The position numbers and the translations under genes are program-made. A stretch of DNA of 10,757 bases from NCBI GenBank assembly GCA_007126855.1, contig SLAK01000107.1:1-10757 (forward strand). The letters are read 5' to 3'. Position 1 is the first letter of the stretch; every line of letters begins with the position of its first letter. A model generated the notes under the pieces. That model was not told the origin of the DNA. It saw only the letters and a program-made list of their open reading frames with translations, and did not search any database. The stretch comes from Dehalococcoidia bacterium. GTDB lineage: Bacteria; Chloroflexota; Dehalococcoidia; Tepidiformales; Tepidiformaceae. Positions 1-4,540 of the stretch are shown piece after piece.

Positions 1-267
1 ACGCCGCAGGACAACCCTGATGGCTACCGCGAGGGCTCAGCGCTCACCCATGCGGCCGGCCTGCAGGGACGACTGATGCTGGTCCACGGCGGCGTCGACG
101 AAAATGTGCACTTCCGCCACACGGCGCGGCTCGTGGTCGCGCTCACCGAAGCGCAGAAGGACTTCGACCTCCTGCTCTTCCCCGAGGAGCGCCACATGCC
201 GCGGGACAAGAACGGACTACGCTACCAGGAGCGCCGACTTGCCGAATACTTCCAAACCCACCTGTGA
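1..267 (+). CDS. S9-family (prolyl oligopeptidase/DPP-IV-like) serine peptidase, C-terminal fragment
   Basis: The reading frame is open from the first base, so the gene starts outside the window and only the last 88 residues are seen. They match the end of the alpha/beta-hydrolase catalytic domain of S9 peptidases. An HGGVDENVHF segment carries the catalytic Asp (the D of VDENV, equivalent to the GxxDDNVH motif of dipeptidyl peptidase IV-like enzymes), and the catalytic His lies in the later FPEERHMPR segment. The catalytic Ser and the beta-propeller would be upstream and are not visible. The C-terminus (RRLAEYFQTHL) has the family's usual final helix. Enzymes of this group cleave peptides after proline or similar residues; substrate and location cannot be judged from the fragment. 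A 37-base stretch at 224-260 is repeated at the start of the gene at 590. Confidence 0.85.
   Translation, partial: TPQDNPDGYREGSALTHAAGLQGRLMLVHGGVDENVHFRHTARLVVALTEAQKDFDLLLFPEERHMPRDKNGLRYQERRLAEYFQTHL
224..260 (+). repeat. Imperfect direct repeat, copy 1 (inside the 3' end of the S9 peptidase gene)
   Basis: Thirteen bases at 224-236 (accaggagcgccg) and thirteen at 248-260 (acttccaaaccca) recur exactly at 573-585 and 599-611. The central 11 bases here align to 13 bases there, sharing gccga and a final t. Here the repeat is coding (YQERRLAEYFQTH region). Confidence 0.7.
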
Positions 268-284
268 GACGCTCCGCGCGATGC

Positions 285-290
285 TACCCT
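285..290 (+). promoter_or_regulatory. Possible -10 box for a leaderless transcript of the gene at 296
   Basis: TACCCT fits the TANNNT -10 pattern and ends 5 bases before the ATG at 296. No Shine-Dalgarno sequence precedes that ATG, so transcription could start at or near the start codon. A poor -35 (CTGTGA at 262-267, 17-base spacer, 3 of 6 matches to TTGACA) overlaps the stop of the upstream gene. This is pattern matching only. Confidence 0.25.
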
Positions 291-295
291 GAGCT

Positions 296-565
296 ATGGA
301 CACCGATCTTGAGCACATGTCGCGCGACGAGCTGATCGCCGAGGTCAGCAAGCTCCGCCAGGGCATTCGGGAACACCGGGATAGCACCGGTCACGAGCTC
401 TGCTGGCACCATCCAGCGCTCTGGGCGCTCCTCCCGGAGGAATCAGGTCCCATGCCCACTGTGCCCGACTGGCCTGAATTCCTGCGGGGCTGCATCCGGT
501 ATCGGCAGTCGCTTGACCAGCAGGCCGCTGACGCGCCGCGCAGCCACGAGCCGTACAGTCCGTAG
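296..565 (+). CDS. Small conserved hypothetical protein with a CWHHP motif
   Basis: This 89-residue protein has no function known to me. It resembles small bacterial conserved hypothetical proteins that carry the pattern MSRDELIxEVxKLRQGIREHRDxTGHxLCWHHPxLW. Here the helical N-terminal part (about residues 8-28) is followed by the HRDSTGHELCWHHP segment, with His, Cys and paired His that could bind a metal, then a C-terminal stretch with WPEFLRGCIRYRQSLD. No signal peptide or membrane segment is visible. The start at 296 has no Shine-Dalgarno sequence but a possible -10 box just upstream. An internal ATG at 317 (MSRDELIAEV) is an alternative and matches where such proteins tend to begin. The stop is 24 bases before the next gene, so the two may be co-transcribed. 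Confidence 0.7.
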   Translation: MDTDLEHMSRDELIAEVSKLRQGIREHRDSTGHELCWHHPALWALLPEESGPMPTVPDWPEFLRGCIRYRQSLDQQAADAPRSHEPYSP

Positions 566-572
566 CGCGTGC

Positions 573-611
573 ACCAGGAGCGCCGCACAATGCCGAGTAC
601 TTCCAAACCCA
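573..611 (+). repeat. Imperfect direct repeat, copy 2 (RBS and start of the gene at 590)
   Basis: This is the second copy of the repeat at 224-260, offset by about 350 bases. In this copy the AGGAG used as ribosome-binding site (576-580) and the ATG at 590 lie inside the repeat. A 2-base length difference in the centre moves the second half into another reading frame relative to copy 1. Confidence 0.7.
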
Positions 612-1195
612 TCGCTGACTCGCCGCTCGCTGCCATCCCCGGCACGCCGCTCGTAGACGCCGGCCCGGTTTCGCGGGCCTTCCGCGAAGCAGGCTTTGGG
701 ACGCTCAGAGAGGCGTTCGGCCACGTCTGGCGCCTGCCCTATGGCCGCAACGCCAACCCCGCAGACCCGCTCGCGCCCCTGGAGGAAGGGCGCGCGACTT
801 GCAGCACGAAGCATGCGCTCCTCGCCCGGCTGGCGGCCGAGCAGGAATTCGACGTCGAGCTACGCACCGGCGTCTACCTTATGCGCGAGGCGAACACGCC
901 CGGGGTTGGCGCGGTCCTTGGCCAGCACGAGCTGGACGCCATCCCCGAGGCTCACTGCTACCTGGTCAAGGATGCGAAGCGGCTCGACTTCACGCGCTAT
1001 GAAGCGGTTGGCGAAGAGCCGATCGACGGCTTCCTCCACGAAGAGGCGATCGGTCCAGAGCAGGTGGGCGAGTACAAGCGGGGAGTGCACCAGGCCTTCC
1101 TTGCGCGCTGGGCCGCGCAGCCCGCAGCCCGCGGGCTTTCGGCAGAAGCGCTGTGGGAGATACGCGAAGCCTGCATCGCCGCCCTGGCCGAATGA
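590..1195 (+). CDS. Probable transglutaminase-fold protein of unknown function
   Basis: This is a cytoplasmic-looking 201-residue protein with no signal peptide. The segment ATCSTKHALLARLA (Cys71) resembles the nucleophile helix of transglutaminase/papain-fold domains. It is followed by a strand region (VELRTGVYLM), AHCYLV (His122) and RLDFTRY (Asp133), in the Cys-His-Asp order of that fold. The upstream FGHVWRLPYGRN and the downstream EQVGEYKRGVHQAFLARW and WEIREACIAAL segments are recalled from uncharacterised bacterial relatives of similar length. Catalytic activity is inferred. The ATG at 590 is chosen because AGGAG lies 9 bases upstream; a GTG at 569 in the same frame lacks such a site. 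The gene follows the CWHHP protein by 24 bases, suggesting one transcript. Its first codons fall in a direct repeat shared with the S9 peptidase gene. Confidence 0.6.
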   Translation: MPSTSKPIADSPLAAIPGTPLVDAGPVSRAFREAGFGTLREAFGHVWRLPYGRNANPADPLAPLEEGRATCSTKHALLARLAAEQEFDVELRTGVYLMREANTPGVGAVLGQHELDAIPEAHCYLVKDAKRLDFTRYEAVGEEPIDGFLHEEAIGPEQVGEYKRGVHQAFLARWAAQPAARGLSAEALWEIREACIAALAE

Positions 1196-1217
1196 AACAC
1201 GGTCGCGGTCGCCGTAG

Positions 1218-1223
1218 TATGCT
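1218..1223 (+). promoter_or_regulatory. Possible -10 box (TATGCT) for the sulfurtransferase gene
   Basis: TATGCT lies in the 61-base gap before the sulfurtransferase, 33 bases ahead of its ATG. The same hexamer occurs upstream of the LLM oxidoreductase gene (2861-2866). No convincing -35 is visible, so this is a weak call. Confidence 0.3.
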
Positions 1224-1256
1224 CGTTGCCCAACCCAACTGACCGAGGTCGCCGCT

Positions 1257-2096
1257 ATGGATTACCCGCGCGCAGAGCTCCTGGTCGAGCCCGAATGGCT
1301 CGCCGAACACCAGGACGACCCGAACGTCCGCATCATCGACTGCGCCACACTCGAAGCCTACCGCCGCGCCCATATCCCCGGCGCCGTCCACCTCCCGGTG
1401 CACTACTACATCAAAGAGCCCGGACCGCCCGGCTCCGACCATGGCACCTTCGTCATGCCGCCTGACCAGTTCGAAGACCTGATGGGCAAGCTCGGCGTCT
1501 CGAACGACACGCTGGTCGTGCCCTACGACGACAACAACGCGCTCGTCGCCGCGCGGCTCTGGTGGGTGCTGAAATACTACGGCCACACCAACGCGAAAGT
1601 GCTCAACGGCGGCTGGCACCGCTGGCTCACTGAGAACCGCCCGGTGACCTTCCACGCCACCCGGCCGCAGCCCACGACCTTCAAGGCCACGCCGAACCCG
1701 GACATCATCGTCTCGGCCGAAGATCTGATGCAGCAGTACCAGGATCCCGGATGCCAGGTGTTGGACGCGCGCACCGACGCCGAGTGGGAAGGCAAGAACG
1801 ACCGCGGCAACAAGCGCGTCGGCCGCGTGCCCGGCGCGAAGCACCTCGAATGGCTGAACTTCGTATCGAAGGACGATACCCGCCGCTTCCTGCCCGAGGA
1901 CGAGCTACGCAAGCTGATCGAGCAGGCCGGCTTCAGCCCGGACAAGACCACGATCACCTACTGCCAGGGCGGTATCCGCGCGGCGCATGCGGCGTTCGTG
2001 CTCGAATTGCTCGGCTGGGACAACGTGCGCGTCTACGACGGCTCGATGCGCGACTGGGCCAACCGCGACGATACGCCGCTCACGCTGGAGGGCTGA
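1257..2096 (+). CDS. Two-domain rhodanese (thiosulfate/3-mercaptopyruvate sulfurtransferase family)
   Basis: This 279-residue protein has the usual length and layout of tandem rhodaneses. The N-terminal inactive domain covers about residues 8-130 (HIPGAVHLP; the catalytic position is replaced by Asp in VPYDDNNAL) and the active domain about 150-279. The second domain has the CH2A-like LDARTDAEWEG and the active loop TYCQGGIRAAH with nucleophile Cys236. The family moves a sulfane sulfur from thiosulfate or mercaptopyruvate via a Cys persulfide to an acceptor such as cyanide or thiols. The CQGGIR loop is neither the CRKGVT of classical rhodanese nor the CGSGVT of mercaptopyruvate sulfurtransferases, so the donor is uncertain. 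There is no signal peptide, so it is probably cytoplasmic. A GAGGT at 1245-1249, 7 bases before the ATG, supports the start. It converges with the next minus-strand gene, 29 bases away. Confidence 0.93.
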   Translation: MDYPRAELLVEPEWLAEHQDDPNVRIIDCATLEAYRRAHIPGAVHLPVHYYIKEPGPPGSDHGTFVMPPDQFEDLMGKLGVSNDTLVVPYDDNNALVAARLWWVLKYYGHTNAKVLNGGWHRWLTENRPVTFHATRPQPTTFKATPNPDIIVSAEDLMQQYQDPGCQVLDARTDAEWEGKNDRGNKRVGRVPGAKHLEWLNFVSKDDTRRFLPEDELRKLIEQAGFSPDKTTITYCQGGIRAAHAAFVLELLGWDNVRVYDGSMRDWANRDDTPLTLEG

Positions 2097-2125
2097 GCGC
2101 TGGACCCTCGTGAACTGGTGATGTC

Positions 2126-2404
2126 TTAGCCCCTGGCGTCGTCCCAGGTGTTGGCCGCTTCTGCGGCGGCCTCTGCTTCCTCCAGGATGGCTGGAGGCGC
2201 CGCCTGCTTGTCTGGCTGGTCGGCCAGCAGGGCCGCTTCGATGGTGAAACCCAGGTCGGCCGTCTCGCACAGCGAGCCGCAGTAGGTCATTTTCAGCGAC
2301 GAGCTGGGCGACCGCCGCCAGTCGTAGCGGCTGCCGCACCGCGCACAAATACGGATATGAACTTCCCGCGTATCGGCATCGTTCCGGCCTGCGACGCTGT
2401 TCAT
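2126..2404 (-). CDS. Small four-cysteine (zinc-ribbon-like) protein, paralog 1
   Basis: This 92-residue protein has a CxxC-X18-CxxxC pattern (Cys20, Cys23, Cys42, Cys46) that suggests one structural metal site. I do not recognise the family. Residues 27-59 (RYDWRRSPSSSLKMTYCGSL, then a GFTIEA segment) are almost the same as in the neighbouring gene at 2519-2713, so the two are paralogs. The C-terminus (residues 63-92) is an Ala/Glu-rich tail absent from the paralog. An AGGAGG at 2412-2417, 7 bases before the ATG, makes the start secure. A candidate promoter (2482-2511) and a hairpin (2444-2458) lie upstream. The SPSSSLKM basic/serine stretch could contact nucleic acid or a partner, but this is a guess. 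Confidence 0.75.
   Translation of the reverse strand: MNSVAGRNDADTREVHIRICARCGSRYDWRRSPSSSLKMTYCGSLCETADLGFTIEAALLADQPDKQAAPPAILEEAEAAAEAANTWDDARG
2236..2330 (-). repeat. Duplicated coding core, copy 1
   Basis: These 95 bases align without gaps to 2578-2672, with about 15 mismatches by my hand count (roughly 84% identity), mostly at third codon positions. The first 22 bases are identical. The segment encodes the shared core of the two four-cysteine paralogs. Confidence 0.85.
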
Positions 2405-2443
2405 CCTCGCTCCTCCTGGGTGGCCCTCATCTGTCAGTACGCT

Positions 2444-2458
2444 CGCCAGACACTGGCG
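2444..2458. repeat. Short perfect inverted repeat (hairpin) in the paralog 1 leader
   Basis: CGCCAG-ACA-CTGGCG has 6-bp arms and a 3-base loop. It lies between the two four-cysteine genes, 40 bases upstream of the start at 2404. No T-run follows on the minus strand, so it is not a standard intrinsic terminator. It could be a leader hairpin or a protein site. Confidence 0.45.
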
Positions 2459-2481
2459 GTTGTGTTGTAGGTCCTATATCG

Positions 2482-2511
2482 ATGCTTGGCGCATGGAGGG
2501 CGAACTGTCAA
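2482..2511 (-). promoter_or_regulatory. Candidate sigma70-type promoter for paralog 1
   Basis: Read on the minus strand, a perfect TTGACA (2511-2506) is followed after 18 bases by AAGCAT (2487-2482), a -10 with matches at its second, fifth and sixth positions. It begins 8 bases downstream of the stop of paralog 2 and would give a leader of about 70 bases containing the 2444-2458 hairpin. The -35 is convincing and the -10 is weak. Confidence 0.35.
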
Positions 2512-2518
2512 CGGAAGG

Positions 2519-2713
2519 TCAGGCTGCGAGCAGCTCCCGCCAGGCCGGGCGGACGACATGGAAGTTGGTGAGCAGCGCTTCGATGGTGAAACCCAGGTCT
2601 GCCCGCTCGCAGAGCGAGCCGCAGTAGGTCATCTTGAGCGAGGAACTCGGCGAGCGGCGCCAGTCATAGCGCATCGCGCAGCGCTTGCAGATGCAGATGT
2701 TGGTCGAATCCAT
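2519..2713 (-). CDS. Small four-cysteine (zinc-ribbon-like) protein, paralog 2
   Basis: This is a 64-residue protein with the same CxxC-X18-CxxxC metal-site pattern as its neighbour (Cys9, Cys12, Cys31, Cys35) and an extra Cys7 that gives CICKRC at the N-terminus. The core from RYDWRRSPSSSLKM to GFTIEA is almost invariant between the two. The tail (LLTNFHVVRPAWRELLAA) is short and unlike the Ala/Glu-rich tail of paralog 1. The start at 2713 is chosen because AGGAGG lies at 2719-2724, 5 bases upstream. Longer in-frame openings upstream to 2887 have no such site and encode low-complexity, non-homologous sequence. It lies 114 bases upstream of paralog 1 on the same strand. Function is unknown. 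Confidence 0.72.
   Translation of the reverse strand: MDSTNICICKRCAMRYDWRRSPSSSLKMTYCGSLCERADLGFTIEALLTNFHVVRPAWRELLAA
2578..2672 (-). repeat. Duplicated coding core, copy 2
   Basis: This is the partner of 2236-2330. Outside the 95 bases the two genes diverge at both ends, which marks this stretch as the conserved unit. Confidence 0.85.
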
Positions 2714-2825
2714 GGCGCCCTCCTGTTGCGTGGCCATGCTCCCGAAGCGGGCGTGGTGATCATCGGCGTTCTGTGAATAAGGCCGTATAGGGTGATTTCC
2801 CCATTGGCCGGGACAAGTTCGATGG

Positions 2826-2840
2826 TTCGAGCGGCTCGAA
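2826..2840. promoter_or_regulatory. 15-bp palindrome, candidate operator for the downstream MarR regulator
   Basis: TTCGAGC-G-GCTCGAA is a perfect inverted repeat with 7-bp arms around one base. It lies 20 bases before a -10-like TATGCT, where it would overlap or adjoin the -35 of the LLM oxidoreductase promoter. MarR proteins bind palindromes of about this size and often control their own operon, and a marR-type gene follows in the probable transcript. The pairing with that regulator is inferred. Confidence 0.45.
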
Positions 2841-2860
2841 ATGGGTTGCCGTGACCCGGC

Positions 2861-2866
2861 TATGCT
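2861..2866 (+). promoter_or_regulatory. Possible -10 box (TATGCT) for the LLM oxidoreductase-MarR operon
   Basis: TATGCT lies 50 bases ahead of the ATG at 2917, with no good -35 at 16-18 bases. The spacing region contains the 2826-2840 palindrome, as expected for a regulated promoter with a weak -35. Confidence 0.3.
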
Positions 2867-2916
2867 GACAGAATCCCCACCCAGCAATACGGAAGAGTTG
2901 CCGCCGGGGGTTTGGC

Positions 2917-3942
2917 ATGGGATTCAAAGTTGACACGGGCATGTATGCCGGAAAGCTGGAGGAGGCGGCCGATGTCGCCCGCCGCGCCGAGGAGATGGGC
3001 TATTCAGGCATCAGCACGGCAGAGACGGCGCACGATAGCTTCCTGCCGCTCGTAATCGCTGCGGAACATACGGAGCGGATCCAGATCGGCACCTCGGTGG
3101 CCATCGCCTTTCCCCGCAGCCCGATGGTGACGGCGATGATCTCGTGGGACCTGCAGCGCTTCAGCAAGGGCCGCTTCATCCTGGGTATGGGCACCCAGGT
3201 GAAGGGGCACAACCAGCGCCGCTTCAGCGTGCCCTGGTCACCCCCGGCGCCGCGCATCAAGGAATATGTCGAATCCCTGCGCGCCATCTGGAACAGCTTC
3301 CAGACGGGCGAGCCGCTGAACTACGTTGGTGAGCATTATTCCTTCACGCTCATGACGCCGAACTTCAATCCCGGCCCCATCGAGCATCCCCACGTCCCGG
3401 TCCACATCGCGGCGGTGAACGAGCGTAACGCCTATGTTGCCGGGCGTGTCTGTGACGGTATCAAGCTTCACGGATTCAACACCATGAAGTACACGCGCGA
3501 TGTGCTGCTCCCCCAGGTCGAAAAAGGCCTGGCCGAAAGCGGCCGTACACGTGACCAGTTCGAAATCTGCGGCGGCGGCTTCCTGGCCACGGGCAAGACC
3601 TGGGACGACTGTGAGCGCGCCCTCCAGGATGTGAAGCGGCAGATCAGCTTCTATGGTTCCACACGTACCTATCAACGAGTCTTCGACCATCACGGCTGGG
3701 GAGACACCACCGCACGCCTGCATGAGATGAGCCTGCAGGGCAAGTGGGAGGAAATGCCCGGGGTGATCCCCGACGATATGGTCGAGGAGTTCGCCGTGGT
3801 GGCCCCCTACGACAAGGTTGTGGACGCGCTGAAAGAGCGCTACGGCGGCGTTTGCGACCGGATCGGCTTCGGCGCGCCTATCCGGTCGCCGGATGACGCC
3901 GACGCCGCGAAGGCCATCATCAAGCAGCTTCAGACTGCCTGA
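2917..3942 (+). CDS. F420-dependent LLM-class oxidoreductase, TIGR03617-type
   Basis: This 341-residue protein has the full length of the luciferase-like monooxygenase (LLM) TIM-barrel family. Features recalled for TIGR03617 members are present in order: MGFKVDTGM at the N-terminus, TAETAHDSFLPLVIAAEHT (residues 34-52), IAFPRSPM, the FILGMGTQVKGH segment (88-98), FSVPWSPPAPR, and a VCDGIKLHGF segment (178-187) near the cofactor site. The family is predicted to use coenzyme F420 rather than flavin; its substrates are mostly unknown. It is probably cytoplasmic. The ATG at 2917 follows only a weak GGGGG at about 6 bases. The in-frame ATG at 2941 would remove conserved residues, so 2917 is preferred. 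The MarR regulator follows by 32 bases, which suggests co-transcription and control by its substrate or a related compound. Confidence 0.9.
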   Translation: MGFKVDTGMYAGKLEEAADVARRAEEMGYSGISTAETAHDSFLPLVIAAEHTERIQIGTSVAIAFPRSPMVTAMISWDLQRFSKGRFILGMGTQVKGHNQRRFSVPWSPPAPRIKEYVESLRAIWNSFQTGEPLNYVGEHYSFTLMTPNFNPGPIEHPHVPVHIAAVNERNAYVAGRVCDGIKLHGFNTMKYTRDVLLPQVEKGLAESGRTRDQFEICGGGFLATGKTWDDCERALQDVKRQISFYGSTRTYQRVFDHHGWGDTTARLHEMSLQGKWEEMPGVIPDDMVEEFAVVAPYDKVVDALKERYGGVCDRIGFGAPIRSPDDADAAKAIIKQLQTA

Positions 3943-3974
3943 CCGGTGCGCATCACCCGCCAAGGAGTAACCCG

Positions 3975-4457
3975 ATGACATCGTCTCAACGTGAAGCTGC
4001 CGCCACGGCGCTATTCCGCACGAGTGCCCTGCTCGACCCCATTCGCCTGCACATCTGGGATCGCGAGGGGCTGACCGTTACCCAGCTCCGCCTGCTCGGC
4101 TTTCTCTATGAGCAGGAGGGCCGGAGCAATGCTGAGCTCGCCGAGTTGCTGTATGTGACGCGGCCATCGGTGTCGGCGCTGCTCGAACGCCTGGAGCGCG
4201 GCGGCTACATCCGGCGCGAGGTCTCGCCAGAGGACCGCCGCGGCATCCGCATCTGGCTCGAAGAGCGCGGGCGCCAGACCTTCACCAGCCTGCGCGGCGA
4301 ACTCCGGGAGTATGCCATCGGCCTGCTCGACCACCTGGACGACAAAGAAGTCGAGGAAGTGACTGCGGCTTTGAACAAGCTCATTGCCTCCGGCCGCGCC
4401 AAACGGCATGAGGCGTTGAAGCAAGCCGAAGCGGAGAACGCGACCGCGGATAGATAA
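3975..4457 (+). CDS. MarR-family transcriptional regulator
   Basis: This 160-residue protein has the standard MarR layout: helices that would form the dimer interface (about 5-28 and 102-140), a winged helix-turn-helix with recognition segment SNAELAELLYVTRPSVSALL (51-70), and a wing with SPEDRRGIRIWL (84-95). The DRRG pattern is the usual MarR wing signature. The family binds short palindromes as a dimer and is typically released by small phenolic or lipophilic ligands or by oxidation; this protein has no cysteine, so thiol-based sensing is unlikely. AAGGAG at 3961-3966 lies 8 bases before the ATG and supports the start. It lies 32 bases after the LLM oxidoreductase gene. Candidate operators are the palindromes at 2826-2840 and 4499-4516. 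Confidence 0.93.
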   Translation: MTSSQREAAATALFRTSALLDPIRLHIWDREGLTVTQLRLLGFLYEQEGRSNAELAELLYVTRPSVSALLERLERGGYIRREVSPEDRRGIRIWLEERGRQTFTSLRGELREYAIGLLDHLDDKEVEEVTAALNKLIASGRAKRHEALKQAEAENATADR

Positions 4458-4498
4458 CGGCGAACCGCTCGTATGAGCTGCACTTTGTTGCACCGCGG

Positions 4499-4516
4499 CC
4501 CTGCGGCGCCGCAGGG
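4499..4516. repeat. Perfect 18-bp palindrome ahead of the metallopeptidase gene
   Basis: CCCTGCGGCGCCGCAGGG is identical to its reverse complement. It lies 41 bases after the marR stop and 20 bases before the metallopeptidase ATG. As RNA it could fold with a CCCTGC/GCAGGG stem, covering the GGGAG (4514-4518) that precedes a possible leader ORF. No T-run follows, so it is not a typical intrinsic terminator. It may be an operator, a translational switch, or a chance product of high GC. Confidence 0.6.
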
Positions 4517-4519
4517 AGA

Positions 4520-4540
4520 ATGCCGAACTTCGAAGTATGA
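4520..4540 (+). other. Possible 6-codon leader ORF overlapping the metallopeptidase start
   Basis: An ATG at 4520 is closely preceded by GGGAG and opens a six-codon frame (MPNFEV). Its TGA at 4538-4540 overlaps the ATG at 4537 as ATGA. The main gene itself has no clear Shine-Dalgarno sequence, so coupled reinitiation from the short frame is a possible explanation for its translation. A frame this short can arise by chance. Confidence 0.25.

Larger units (their letters stand above)
2714..2916. other. Divergent intergenic region
   Basis: This 203-base gap separates a minus-strand gene (paralog 2) from a plus-strand gene (LLM oxidoreductase), so it should hold promoters for both. I see a 15-bp palindrome at 2826-2840 and a -10-like TATGCT at 2861-2866. 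On the minus strand there is only a poor pair (TTGTCC at 2816-2811 and TATACG at 2789-2784, 21-base spacer). I see no convincing small gene or terminator. Confidence 0.5.

Noticed and set aside
569..589. GTG at 569 as the start of the transglutaminase-like gene
   Set aside because: No ribosome-binding site precedes it, while AGGAG at 576-580 is well placed for the ATG at 590.
990..1844. Minus-strand open frame opposite the transglutaminase-like and rhodanese genes
   Set aside because: It is antisense across two well-supported genes and has low-complexity Val/Arg/Gly-rich composition without domain features.
2096..2126. Intrinsic terminator between the convergent rhodanese and four-cysteine genes
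   Set aside because: The 29-base gap has no hairpin with a T-run. The 3-base gap at 6790-6792 also cannot hold one, so no intrinsic terminator was called.
2714..2887. Longer N-terminus for the second four-cysteine protein
   Set aside because: AGGAGG 5 bases before the ATG at 2713 fixes the start; the upstream frame crosses the promoter region and has no counterpart in the paralog.
3238..3981. Minus-strand open frame opposite the LLM oxidoreductase
   Set aside because: It is a GC-driven shadow of a confidently identified gene on the plus strand, and no motif was seen.
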